From positions 21,602,843 to 21,666,842 of the forward strand of contig NC_037680.1 in NCBI RefSeq assembly GCF_003255815.1: 64,000 bases of DNA. Direction: 5' to 3'. The notes under the pieces were generated by a model, which ran no database searches, was not told the DNA's origin, and worked only from the letters and a program-made list of their open reading frames with translations. This document shows positions 46,697 to 57,421 of this stretch, piece by piece. A program made the position numbers and the translations under genes. This stretch comes from Theropithecus gelada. Lineage: Eukaryota; Chordata; Mammalia; Primates; Cercopithecidae. Numbering within the stretch: position 1 is the stretch's first letter; every line of letters begins with the position of its first letter.

Positions 46697-47065
46697 TGCT
46701 ATGGACTGAATAGTGTCCCCCTAAAATTTATGTGTTGATACCCTAGCCCCCAGTGAAATGGTGTTTGGAGGTGGGACCTTTAAGAAAGGTAATTAAGATT
46801 TAGATTAGGCTCACAACGGTGGAGCCTCCAGAATGGGACCAGTGTCGTCATAAGGAGAGGAGAAGACACCAGGGCTCCATCTGTCTCCGCCATAAGAGAA
46901 CATAGTGAAAGTAATATGAAATCATCCGGTTGCAAACCAGGAAAGAGGCCCTCACAAGAAACCAAATATGTCAGCATCTTGATCTTGGACTTTTCAGCCT
47001 CCAGTAATGGAAGAAATAAATGCCTGTTATTTAAGCCACCTAGGCTTTGGTATTTTGTTACATCA
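46697..47065 (+). mobile_element. MLT1-like MaLR LTR
   Basis: TGCTATGGACTGAATAGTGT, AGGTGGGACCTTTAAGAAAG, AAGAGGCCCTCACAAGAAAC, ATCTTGATCTTGGACTTTTC, TTAAGCCACCTAGGCTTTGG, TATTTTGTTACATCATCCTG. A predicted 134-codon frame on the opposite strand is an artefact of this LTR. Confidence 0.85.
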
Positions 47066-47069
47066 TCCT

Positions 47070-47807
47070 GTTGTGGTTTGGATATGGTTTGTTTGGCCCC
47101 ACCAAATCTCATGTAGAAATTTGATCTTTGATGTTGGAGGTGAGGCCCGGTGGGATGTGTGTGGGTCATAGGAGTGGATCCCACATGAATGGCTTGTTGC
47201 CATTCTTATGGTAGTAAGTGAGTTCTTACTGAATTCCCAGAAGAACTGATTGCTCGCCCAGCGTGGTGGCTCACGCATGTAATCTCAGCACTTTGGAAGG
47301 TCGAGGCAGGTGCATCATGATATCAGGAGTTTGAGACCAGCCTGGCCAATATGGTGTAACCCCGTCTCTACCAAAAATACAAAAATTAGCCGGGCGTGGT
47401 GTTGTGTGCCTGTAGCCCCAGCTACTCAGGAGGCTGAGGCAGGAGAATCACTTGAACCTGGGAGGTGGAGGTTGCAGTGAGCGGAGATCGCACTACTGCA
47501 CTCTGGCCTGGGCAACAGAGCGAGACTCTGTCTCAAAAAAAAAAAAAAAAAAATAGTCTGGTTGCTAAAAAGAGTCTGGTACCTTCCCCTCTGTCCCTGT
47601 TTCTCACTCTCACCATGTAATCTCTGTGTACCTCTGCCCCACTGGCTTTTGCCATGAGTGGAAGCATTCCGAGGCTTCCCCCAGATGCAGATGCGAGCAC
47701 CATGCTTCTTGTACAGCCTGTACAACCATGAGCCAAATAAACCACTTTTCTTTATAAGTTACCCAGCTTCAGGTATCATTTTGTAGCAACACAAATACAC
47801 TAAGACA
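47070..47807 (+). mobile_element. MST/THE1-like MaLR LTR, split by an Alu
   Basis: TTGTGGTTTGGATATGGTTTG, AGGTGAGGCCCGGTGGGATG, ATGAATGGCTTGTTGCCATT, then after the Alu CTTTTGCCATGAGTGGAAGC, AATAAACCACTTTTCTTTAT, AAGTTACCCAGCTTCAGGTA, ACACAAATACACTAAGACA. It starts directly after the preceding MLT1-like LTR, so two MaLR LTRs stand head to tail. Confidence 0.82.
47255..47553 (+). mobile_element. AluS-like SINE inside the MaLR LTR
   Basis: Full dimer with A-tail; starts CGCCCAGCGTGGTGGCTCAC. CTGATTGCT on the left and CTGGTTGCT on the right suggest the target duplication. Confidence 0.94.
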
Positions 47808-48201
47808 AGATAACTAATCACTATCAATGTAACTTTGATCACCTGGATGAGGAAGTGATGGTCAGCTCCCTCTACTACAAAATTACTTTCTGTTCCTCTT
47901 TCCATACTGTACTCTTCTTTGAAAGGAAGTCCACTCTGTGAAGCCTACCTCAAGGTTGGAATATCTACATATATTATTTGAAATTCTTCACAAGATATTT
48001 GCCTATTCTCCATTTTTTAATTCAATAATCTGTTTACATCAGTATGGACTAATGGAAGTTTTATCTTGATATTTATAATGGCACAATTTTGAAAATATTT
48101 TAAAAGTTCATTTCTAGTGATTAGTTAATAAAATATGAAATTTCATACAATGGGGTAATATGGAGCATATAACATGATAATGTTAACATATTTATTAACA
48201 T
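47808..48201. other. Unassigned sequence
   Basis: No supported feature. Confidence 0.3.
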
Positions 48202-48219
48202 AGAAAAATATCCATATCC

Positions 48220-48506
48220 AGGCTGGGCGCGGTGGCTCACACCTGTAATCCCAGCACTTTGGGAGGCCGAGGTGGGTGGATTACCTGAGGTCAAGAGTTT
48301 GAGACAGACTGGCCAACATGACAAAACCCCATCCCTACTAAAAATACAAAAATTAGCCGGGTGTGGTGGCATGCATCTGTAGTCCCAGCTACTCAGGAGG
48401 CTGAGGCAGGAGAATCACTTGAACCTAGGAGGCAGAGGTTGCAGTGAGCTGAGATCACACCACTGCACTCCAGACTGGGCAACAGAGCAAGACCCCATCT
48501 CAAAAA
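48220..48506 (+). mobile_element. AluS-like SINE
   Basis: Full dimer from GGCTGGGCGCGGTGGCTCAC with a short A-tail. The 18-bp target duplication AGAAAAATATCCATATCC is exact (48202-48219 and 48507-48524). Confidence 0.97.
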
Positions 48507-48679
48507 AGAAAAATATCCATATCCGTATTAAAAAAAAGCAAGATAACTATTCATAACACAGTTGTGTTTTTGAAAAAAAGTGTATAAATTAGAGCTTTTT
48601 TTGAATAAGATTTTAAAGTCTGATTTAAAAACAAAGCTACATGTTAAAAGTGGTTATACGTAGGTTTTGGGATTACGGT

Positions 48680-49445
48680 GGTGAATTTTCATTTTCTATA
48701 TCATATAGTTCTAATTCTTCTCTTATCTTTTTTTAAATCATTTTAAGTTACAGTGAACATTGTGTCTTATTTTTCAACTCGCATTCTCTCTCTTTTAGAG
48801 TCCTGTGTTTATTATTTCCATCTTTTTTTTTTTTTGAGGTGGAGTCTTGCTCTGTCGCCCCAGGCTGGAGTGCAGGGGCGCGATATCGGCTCACTGCAAG
48901 CTCCGCCTCCCGGGTTCAAGCGATACTCCTGCCTCAGCCTCCCGAGTAGCTGGGACAATAGGCACCCACCACCACGCCTGGCTAATTTTTGTTTTTTTAG
49001 TTGAGATGGGATTTCACCATGGTTGGCCAGGATGTTCTCTATCTCTTCACCTAGGGATCCACCCGCCTCAGGCTCCCAAAGTGCTGGGATTACAGGCCTC
49101 AGCCACTGTGTCCCACCTATTATTTTCATCTTCATGTCCGTGTGACCCCTTGTTTCGCTCTCGTTTATAAGTGAGAACATGAGCTATTTAATTTCACTTA
49201 CAATAATGTCTTCCAGCTCTACCCATGTTGCTGCAAAGGTGATGATTTCATTTTTTTTATGGCTGCATGGGATTCCATGGTGCATATACACCACATTTTA
49301 ATCTAATCAGTCATTGACAGATTAGTGTGAGGTTGAATCCATGCCTTTGCTATTGTGAATAGTGCTACAATAAACATACAAGTACAGGTGTCTTTTTTAT
49401 ATAATTTCTTTTGTTTGGATATTTTTCATACTGAATATATATTAA
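48680..49445 (-). mobile_element. L1 3' end (L1PB/L1MA-like), split by an Alu
   Basis: AGTCCTGTGTTTATTATTTCC, then after the Alu ATCTTCATGTCCGTGTGACC, TTATAAGTGAGAACATGAGC, CATGTTGCTGCAAAGGTGAT, TTATGGCTGCATGGGATTCC, TTGCTATTGTGAATAGTGCT, AAGTACAGGTGTCTTTTTTA. Confidence 0.82.
48823..49117 (-). mobile_element. Alu SINE (AluS/Y-like)
   Basis: T-run then GAGGTGGAGTCTTGCTCTGT; ends CAGCCACTGTGTCCCACC. TATTATTTCCATCTT (48810-48824) and TATTATTTTCATCTT (49118-49132) form the target duplication. Confidence 0.94.
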
Positions 49446-49882
49446 ATTCATTGTGTTTTATCATTAAAATTTTTCTACATTAACTTCTTATTTTGAATGA
49501 GCATCATTATCCACCTTTGACTGCACAGTTTTATTTTCTCCTTGCATATTACATAGTTGCAAGCATTCTGCTCATTCCAAGTCTTTTGAAATGGATGTGG
49601 CCCACCCATGAAATAGAAAGAGCTATCACTATTATGTGTAATGAGTGCTATAATCTCTGCTTACACGTCTCACTTCATGATATAAAATCTTGTGACAGAT
49701 ATCACTATCATCATCTTCATTGCTACAGAGATGCAGTTCCTGAGATTTCTAGAACTGACAAGTCCCACAGTTGGTAAAGGGAAGAGTCAAGTTTTAAACC
49801 AAGAGGTGTTTAAATCCAAAGTTCATCTTTTTAACCGTTATATCCCATATAGTAACACTTGCTTCTAGAAGTGTTATAGAAT
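49446..49882. other. Unassigned sequence
   Basis: A 94-codon plus-strand frame at 49493-49777 shows no domain. No feature supported. Confidence 0.3.
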
Positions 49883-49884
49883 AA

Positions 49885-50176
49885 TTATTCCATATCTAAA
49901 GGTTCCACAACCAAGGAGGCAACCAACCACAGATCAAAAATATTCAGAAAAATCAATAAAAATAATATAATAAAAATACAGCCTAGCAACTATTTACATA
50001 GCATTTACACTGTACTAGGTATGATAACTAATATATGAAAGGAAGTGGATAGATTATGTGCAAATACTATGCTATTTTATATAAGGGACTTAAGCCTCTG
50101 AGGTTATTGCTATCCTGGGGAGTTGGGGGAATCCTGGAACCACTCCCTGTAGATACTGGGGGATTACTGTATAAGA
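49885..50176 (-). mobile_element. MER2-like DNA transposon (TcMar-Tigger, non-autonomous)
   Basis: CAACTATTTACATAGCATTT, ACTGTACTAGGTATGATAAC, TATGCTATTTTATATAAGGG, ACTTAAGCCTCTGAGGTTAT, AATCCTGGAACCACTCCCTG and GATACTGGGGGATTACTGTA are the reverse complement of MER2 5' sequence, in order. Confidence 0.82.
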
Positions 50177-51698
50177 CTGCCTTTCACTCACCCATTTAAT
50201 GCCACCTACTTTCGCTTACTCACACTCGCCCAGGCTCTTTAATTCCTAGCCTCTAAGCCTTATGTCAAATATTCTCCTTGAGTCTATTTGATAACTCATC
50301 CAAACCAGCCATCATTAGTTTTTGACTTTTAATCTGAAACACGCTTATAATAATGAACTGCCTTCTAATTCCACTGACCTAGAGTTTTGAGCTGGACCAT
50401 ATTTGTAACAAGCTTGGCCAATACCAGGCCTGTATTCTTGTAAGCCCTATTCATAAAAGCAGTGTCTGTTCCATTCATTCACTGTATTTGTAACTCATGT
50501 AGGGTTTTTCATTAGGTTTTAATATTGATTCTGTAGAAAGGGAAAATAAACACCCTCCTTTGAGAAGAACAAACATTTTTTAATGAGTTATCTTTCAAGA
50601 AAGAATTCTGTTTTAATTAAAGACTAAGTATGAAGTAATTACTCATTTCTTTTGTTTGACCAGGTTTAGTAAATTGTGCACTTGAATACTTTCAATACAT
50701 TATGATCACAGCCCTTGATACCTAGTGCACTTGGGCCAAGAGCAAAAGTGTTAACGAAGGCTGTATTGTTTAATACTCTTATATTTCAATGAGTGTTTGC
50801 ACTCATTTTTCTGACCCATGAAATACTAGGAGGTATGTATCTCACTAATATTTATAGCTCTTATACTTATCTTCTTGCTAAAAAATGCATTTTAAAATTG
50901 AATGTTCTTCAGTAGTTGTGACATATGTTTTGAGTAATTGCATGAAATCATAAAACATGGCTAGTATAGGAGATAGGAAATTTCAAAAATAAAATCGGTG
51001 TTCATTACTTAAAGTGTAAATGAGTTCACAAGGATATTGATGTTCTTTTTTAAGCTTTCTGCTCCCTTTGATCCTCTTTGTCTATTTATCTATCTATTTA
51101 TTTATTTGCTTTTTCTCTGTCACAATAGCTCCGTGCTATATTACAAATTATATAACACAAAACCCAATGTTATATCTAATTTTGAGATGTTTATTTATTT
51201 TCCCAGCTGTAGTGGTTCTAAGAATCTTGTATTGCTGAAAATGCTAACTATTGTGATGAGCTTGCTATCATTTTATTCTGAACAAACCCCATTCTTCAGC
51301 CTGTCAATGTTTTAAAGAGGATGGGGTACATTTGGACAATCTTTTGTCTTATTGATTTATTTTTGTAATAAATCAGGCTGTCACTCTAAACAAATTGCCT
51401 TCCTCAGATTATGCTTTCATTGTAGAAATATGACATTTTTTCAAGTTCTTTGAAAAGTGTTTAATTGTTACGAACTATAAGGGTAACTATTAGGCAAGGT
51501 TCAGATTGCTTCTCATTTGAAGTTTCCATCAGTTAAAGAAATCTAAATGTGTTTCAATTTGATAGTAGAATGTTTATAAAGAAGTTTACCAACACTAAAA
51601 CAAGTAAACACAAGCCACCAAGTCTTTTAGAACAAATGCATAGTAACACTGAAATTATAACCATTATATATTTAACACTGTATAGAAGGAACCTATGG
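50177..51698. other. About 1.5 kb unassigned
   Basis: Contains a short TATC/TATT-rich patch near 51081-51110. No gene or named repeat. Confidence 0.3.
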
Positions 51699-51699
51699 T

Positions 51700-51865
51700 A
51701 TAATAAATACATTTGGTCTTTATGTCCCCGGTTCTTAGTACAGGGCTCCTAAAACACTAGGAAAAAATAAAGGAAAAGATACAGAAAACACTGGAAAAGA
51801 TAAAGGAGTGTCTTTTCTTCCTTTCTTATTCCTAACGAGCATCTTTTTTTTTTTTTCAGATGTTT
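51700..51865 (+). mobile_element. ERV LTR, left piece (same family as the LTR at 15.75 kb)
   Basis: TTTGGTCTTTATGTCCCCGG TTCTTAG parallels TTTGGTCTTTGTCCTCAGTTC of the 15.7-kb LTR. It is interrupted by the L1 and the gap. Confidence 0.55.
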
Positions 51866-51955
51866 NNNNNNNNNNNNNNNNNNNNNNNNNNNNNNNNNNN
51901 NNNNNNNNNNNNNNNNNNNNNNNNNNNNNNNNNNNNNNNNNNNNNNNNNNNNNNN
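51866..51955. other. Assembly gap of 90 Ns
   Basis: Unknown bases between a T-rich left flank and the poly(T) of the following L1. The gap therefore falls in or beside the poly(A) tail of a young retroelement. Confidence 1.
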
Positions 51956-52372
51956 TTTTTTTTTTTTTTTTTATTATACTTTGAGTTCTAGGGTACATGT
52001 GCATAATGTGCAGGTTTGTTACATATGTATACTTGTGCCATGTTGCTGTGCTGCAGCCATCAACTCGTCAGCACCCATCAACTCGTCATTTACATCAGGT
52101 ATAACTCCCAATGCCATCCTTCCCCCCTCCCCCCTCCCCATGATAGGCCCCGGTGTGTGATGTTCCCCTTCCCGAGTCCAAGTGATCTCATTGTTCAGTT
52201 CCCACCTATGAGTGAGAACATGCGGTGTTTGGTTTTCTGTTCTTGTGATAGTTTGCTAAGAATGATGGTTTCCAGCTGCATCCATGTCCCTACAAAGGAC
52301 ACAAACTCATCCTTTTTTATGGCTGCATAGTATTCCATGGTGTATATGTGCCACATTTTCTTAATCACATCT
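51956..52372 (-). mobile_element. Young Old World monkey-type L1, 5'-truncated
   Basis: Reverse-complement L1 3' UTR: T-run, ATTATACTTTGAGTTCTAGG, GTGTGTGATGTTCCCCTTCC, GAGTGAGAACATGCGGTGTT, CATCCATGTCCCTACAAAGG, TATTCCATGGTGTATATGTG. CCATCAACTCGTCA is present twice (52057-52070 and 52075-52088), a form I associate with macaque/baboon L1s; human L1 has one copy. The left target duplication is hidden by the gap. Confidence 0.93.
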
Positions 52373-52384
52373 AAGTTTATGTTA

Positions 52385-52965
52385 ATATGGTGACTTAGGA
52401 TAGAGCCCCTAGATAGCCTTAGGATGGGGCAGATCACCAGAAAGAATGGGTAATTGGAGGGTTAAAACTTTGAACCCCGCAGGGTGACTTCCAGGAAGAG
52501 GATGGAAGAAAGGGAGATTAAGCTCTATAAAGACTCTTGAGCCACAAGATTCCACGAGCTTCTGGGTAGGTGAACACATCAAGGTGCTACGAGGGAGCAT
52601 CACACCGCCTCCTGCAACACCGACCAAACCTTGCCCATGAATCTCTTCTGTATGTCTGTTCCTGAGTTGTATTCTTTGTAATAAGCCAGTAAATGTAAGC
52701 GAAGTGTTTTCCTGAGCTCGGTGAGTCATTCTAGCAAACTATTGAACAGGAGGCAGGTGTCACAGTAACTCTGGATTTATAGCCTGTCTGTCAGATGTAT
52801 GGGAGGCTCAAACGTGCAATTGGCATCAGAAGTTAGGACAGTCTTGTGGGACTGAGTCCTTTTACTTATGGGATCTGATGCTAATGCCAGGTAGATAGGG
52901 TCAAAGTTCAATTAAACTGCGGGACACCCAGCAGGTGCCCAGGAATCTGGAGAATTGTTTGGTGT
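52385..52965 (+). mobile_element. ERV LTR, right piece
   Basis: It continues the LTR broken by the L1: GATAGAGCCCCTAGATAGCC, TAAGCCAGTAAATGTAAGCG, CTCGGTGAGTCATTCTAGCA, TTGTGGGACTGAGTCCTTTT, GGGACACCCAGCAGGTGCCC. The last blocks align with the 15.75-kb LTR. Confidence 0.62.
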
Positions 52966-52984
52966 GTAAAAAATCCACACATTT

Positions 52985-53600
52985 GCTGTCAGAAGCATTA
53001 TATTGAGAGCAGCAGGAGGCAGCCAAATGCCTAGGCAAATAGGGGTGGGTCCCCGGTGAAACCCCACCTCCAAGCCGAAGACCTTTCAAAGCCTGAAAGC
53101 CAAGCTACAAGTTAAATCCCGAGATCCAATTGAGAACTTGTCTTCCTGTTTCTTTCTTCCTGTTCACCTATCTTATACATACCTACGCTTTCCTCATTGG
53201 TTTTTCTACACTGTCATGCCCACCTTTGAGTGGTGTCTTTGCTTTAACCTTTTGTACATACTCACAAACCAATCAGCGAAACGAGTCCATAAAAGGCCCT
53301 TGGACCCAGTCACACGGGCGTCTTCCCCACCTTTGGGTAGAGGGACCACCTCTGCATCCCCTCTCCACTGAAAGCTGTTTCATCACTCAATAACATTCTT
53401 CTTCATCCTCCTTACCCTTCAATGCCTAGCATATCCTCATTCTTCTTGGGCACAGTACAAGAGCTCAGGAACCGCTGAATGTGGGTACAAGCTATAACAC
53501 ATGCAAGTTGAGGCATGCAAGCATGGCCTAATGAGGCCTGGGCGGGGCTTCTCCGGCCAAGGGTCCCCCCTGGCTTGCAAAATGACCAAGAAGAAAAATC
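52985..53600 (+). mobile_element. Second ERV LTR-like segment (class I-like)
   Basis: AACCAATCAGCGAAACGAGT (CCAAT box type), CATAAAAGGCCC (TATA-like, about 53289), CTGAAAGCTGTTTCATCACTC AATAA-type polyadenylation region and GTACAAGAGCTCAGGAACCG after it are in the order of a class I ERV LTR. The name is not fixed; ends are approximate. Confidence 0.5.
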
Positions 53601-53714
53601 CTGCATCAGTATTGGATAGAAACAGCATTTTCCCTGAGTGTGTGAATGTTAAGTTGCAGAATGGTATGAGTAGCACATCTGAAGACATTTAGTCAGCCAG
53701 TGTCAAATAATCTA

Positions 53715-53855
53715 TTAAGCTGCTGTGGTTCAGAACTAAGCTAAGAACTTTGACATTCATCTCATTTAATCCTCATGACAACTAAGGGAGGTAAGTTTTA
53801 CTATCATGATTTTAAAAATGAGAAAACTGGAGCCTAAAGTCATTCTGTGTTTAAA
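53715..53855 (-). mobile_element. MIR SINE fragment
   Basis: CATCTCATTTAATCCTCATG, ACAACTAAGGGAGGTAAGTT, AAAATGAGAAAACTGGAGCC: reverse-complement MIR order. Confidence 0.7.
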
Positions 53856-53982
53856 AAAAAAAAAAAAATGGATAAAAGCAGATAACATCAACCTTCTTAG
53901 ACAAAGATTTCTAAATGTCTAGAAAAGGAGATAATCCTTTTTTTTTTTTTTTCATGCAAGACACTTTATCATCACAAATTTT

Positions 53983-54218
53983 GTTTTATTTTTAAAAGGA
54001 TTTATTAAAGCCTATAATCTTATGCCTATACCATATGCCAGGGACTACTTTATTATTGTTATTGTTTTAGAGACACATTCTTGCTATGTTGCCCAGGCTA
54101 GAGTTCCATAAACGTTCATAGTTGTGGTCATAGCTCACTGCAGCCTTAAACTCCTGGACTCAAGTGATCTTCTTGCCTCAGTCTCCCAAGCAGCTGAGAC
54201 GATAGGAATGCACCAGAC
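53983..54218 (-). mobile_element. Alu right-arm (FRAM/AluJ-like) insertion with extra 3' sequence
   Basis: Positions about 54065-54218 are the reverse complement of an Alu right monomer (CTATGTTGCCCAGGCTAGAG, CATAGCTCACTGCAGCCTTA, CAAGTGATCTTCTTGCCTCA). About 80 non-Alu bases lie between its A-rich tail and the left boundary. The perfect 13-mer CATCACAAATTTT flanks the whole unit (53970-53982 and 54219-54231). Confidence 0.7.
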
Positions 54219-54231
54219 CATCACAAATTTT

Positions 54232-56196
54232 AATAGGTGGAAATAAGCAATTACTATTTGAAAACAATTCATCCAAGAGGTAAAGACTCTATGAAGTTTC
54301 CTCAAAAGCTGGTGCTGTGATTCTGCCTCCAGTCAAGGACCATATGTGGCCCCAAGATATTTAAAAAACAAATGAATCATATCATTGAGTAAGAAGTCTC
54401 ATTGATTACAATATTCTTAATGCTCCAATGAATGTCACTTTGGGCCCCTTCCTCTGCACCCAGTGTCATATAATTACTCTGCTGAAGTTTTTCTATTTGT
54501 GCTGTGACTACAGGGGATAAAAATAAATGAAGTGGAAATACATTGATGGCTATGGTTAGTGAAGAGGTCAAATGAACTTCTCCTAGCTCTGCACTTTGCA
54601 GCTACGGAAGGCAGAGACTCCGCCTCAAAGATTTCTGCTAAAGAGTTCTGCACCACAGGAAGTGAAAACATGTGTTTCTTTCGGAGATGTTAGGGCCAGA
54701 AATAAATATAAAAATTATCTTCATCCATTATGTACAAATGAATTTTCTATTTAAACTAATCAATTGAGAGAGTTAAGGAGAGTATGATAGAGTCGGCTAG
54801 CATAAATAAATCTCTCAAAAGTGTATGCACCTTTTCCAAGAATTACAATGTTTAGGGTTGACAGATTTAGCCAATAAAACTACAAGATGCCCAGCTAAAT
54901 TGGAATTTCAGATAAGCAGTGACGTTTTTTAGCATAAGGATGCCCACAATCTTGCATGAGAAATACTTACTTTCTAAAACAAGCAATAAACAAACAAACA
55001 AATGCTGTTTACCTAAATTTAAAATCAACGGGGATTCTGTATTTTAATTTTTTAACACTACTAGAAAATGTATCAAGCAGAGGACATTTTGGAAATAAGG
55101 AAAATAAGATGATGGTTCAATAACTCTTTAGGAAGAAGAATGGATGTATCAAAATAAAGGTCTAATATATTAGCCAGAGAGTTAACATTTTTCTGGGCTA
55201 AAGCACATTAGTCATGGAATGTAAAGAGTTTCCTGATAATAAGGGTAACTCAGTTGTTTTCCAGTTCTGCAAAGATAAATGCAGAAGATCCTATGAATGC
55301 TATTGCCTTACCAAAAATACACAGGCCCACATATCATATCCATTTCGACTCCTGGATTTTCTAACTTTTGTCACTGTAAGGCATTGTTTTGATCAGTGTT
55401 CTTATGTATACATAAGCTCTGTTTTGGGGAACTTTTAAGACTTAGAAAGTAAATAAGATTCCTGATTTACTGTGTATAGCTGTGTCACTTGCATTTTATA
55501 ATGTTGACTGTTGAAAAAATGAATAAAAAAAGGGCAAGTTTTCAAAAAAACTTAATGAAGCTAGTAACTTTAGACAATTAATACAATAAGAGTAGGACTC
55601 AATAAGTCACCTCAGCTAGAAATTAAATAAGGGCTATTCAGTCTCATGCATCCAAACATATACTTATTTTCTAAATTTAGGAGCAACATCCCATTCCCAC
55701 TTCCATTTATTTCATCAATAAAACGGTATGTAATACAGAGAGCAGACCAAAGCTCTGTACATTCCATGGGTCTGTGAGTTTCCCTGAAACATTTGTAATC
55801 AAGTGTCAAGAGGCAGAATGCTAAGGTGGCTTATTGTAATAATCTAAACAGAGAATTCCCACTTTATGCCTCACAGGCCCACAAAGCATTTAGCAACTGT
55901 TCTGGTGGAACTAGGATCCCTGAATCCCATCCCCCAGCAGCATGGTTTTATTACCTTTACATGTCCCTTCTGGCAAAAGCCTCTGAGCATCTCTGTCTTA
56001 CAGTTTGAGGTTTTCACAATTATCATCATCTGCTTTGTTTTTAGGAAGCACTTCCACCTCAAAATGGTATTCATGCTTGGGGATTGTGTTCAAAGCCATA
56101 CAAAAACACTAGGCCAATTTTATCTTGCTCATTATAACCAAAGGTTGAAAATATTTTACCCCATCAATATTTTTCTTTTCTCACCCCATGGACTTC
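54232..56196. other. About 2 kb unassigned
   Basis: No recognised repeat family. Frames up to 131 codons (55866-56261) run through AT-rich DNA and have no domain; that frame also enters the Tigger-type element. No gene supported. Confidence 0.3.
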
Positions 56197-56199
56197 ATA

Positions 56200-57316
56200 C
56201 AGTCATGTGCAACATAACGATGCTTTGGTCAAAGATCACATATATGACAGTGGTCCTATAAGATTATAATAGAGATGAAAAATTTATATTGCCTAGTGAT
56301 GTCCTAATGTCACAGGGCAGTGGATTACCCATGTTTGTGGTGATGCTGGTGTAAACAAACCTACTATGCTGCCTGTCATATAAACGGATAGCACATGCAA
56401 TTACGTACAGTACATAACACTTGATAATGATAATAAATGATTACCTTACTGGTTTACGTATTGACTATACTATACTTCAAAATGTTAATTTTGAATGGAC
56501 TTCTTCTATCTGTAAAAATGTTAATGGAAAAACAGCCTCAGGCAGGTCCTTACAAGGTCCAGAAGAACACATCGTTAACAGGAGATGATGTTGTAGACAA
56601 TGGCGTGGTGTCATCGCCCCTGAAGACCTTCCACTGGGACAAGATGTGAAAGTGGAACACAGTGATATTGATGATCCTGACCTTGTGTGACTCTAGGATA
56701 ATATGTGTGTTTGTGTCTTCATTTTTAACAACAACAACAACAAAATGTTTTAAAAAGTAAAAAAAAAAAAAAAATTAAGGCAGAAAGAAGCTTATAGAAA
56801 ATAATTTTGTATAACTGTACAATGTGTTTATGTTTAAAGCTAAGTGTTTTACAAGAGTCAAAAATTTAAAAAAAGTTTATAAAGTAAAAAAAGCTACAGT
56901 AAGCTAAGATTAATTTATTATTGAAGAAAAAATATTTTTAATAAGCTTAGTGTAGGCTAAGTGTATGGTGTTTATGAAGTCTACAGTACTGTACAGTAAT
57001 GTCCTAGGCCTTTACATTCACTCACTGATTCACCCAGAGCAACTTCCAGTCCATTCGTGGTAGGTATCATACATAGGTGTACTATTTTTTACCGTATTTT
57101 ACTGAAACTTTTCTGTGTTTAGATACGTTTAGATACACAAATACCATTGTGTTATAATTGCCTCCAATGTTCAGTACAGTACATGTTCTACTGGTTTGCA
57201 GCCTAGGAGCATTAGGCTATACCATACAGCCTAGTTGTTTGGTAGACTGTACTATCTAGGATTGTGTATGTGCACTCTACCATGTTCCCACAACATTACT
57301 GAGTGACATATGACTG
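56200..57316 (+). mobile_element. Tigger-type (TcMar) DNA transposon, complete with TIRs
   Basis: The ends CAGTCATGTG and its near reverse complement CATATGACTG lie at 56200 and 57316, each bordered by TA, the target duplication of Tc1/mariner elements. Internal text (GATTATAATAGAGATGAAAA, GTGATGCTGGTGTAAACAAA, CTGAAGACCTTCCACTGGGA, AATTGCCTCCAATGTTCAGT) matches a common primate Tigger-group element of about 1.1 kb. A short plus-strand reading of its coding tail ends ...HSDIDDPDLV then stop at about 56690. The transposase is not otherwise intact. Confidence 0.88.
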
Positions 57317-57376
57317 TATATATGGACAAATGTAGACAGATGCAAGATAGATTAGCTAGATAGATGCAATAGATAC

Positions 57377-57421
57377 TAGGTTGGTGCAAAAGTAATTGCA
57401 TTTTTTGCCATTAAAAGCAAT
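57377..57421 (+). mobile_element. Half of a MADE1 mariner MITE
   Basis: TAGGTTGGTGCAAAAGTAAT then TTTTTTGCCATTAAAAGCAAT is the left half of the 80-bp palindromic MADE1. The mirror half is missing, so the hairpin typical of MADE1-derived miRNAs (mir-548 family) cannot form. Confidence 0.92.

Noticed and set aside
46780..47184. 134-codon minus-strand frame
   Set aside because: It lies antisense across two MaLR LTRs.
51735..52004. 89-codon frame with unknown residues
   Set aside because: It spans the run of Ns and the L1 poly(T).
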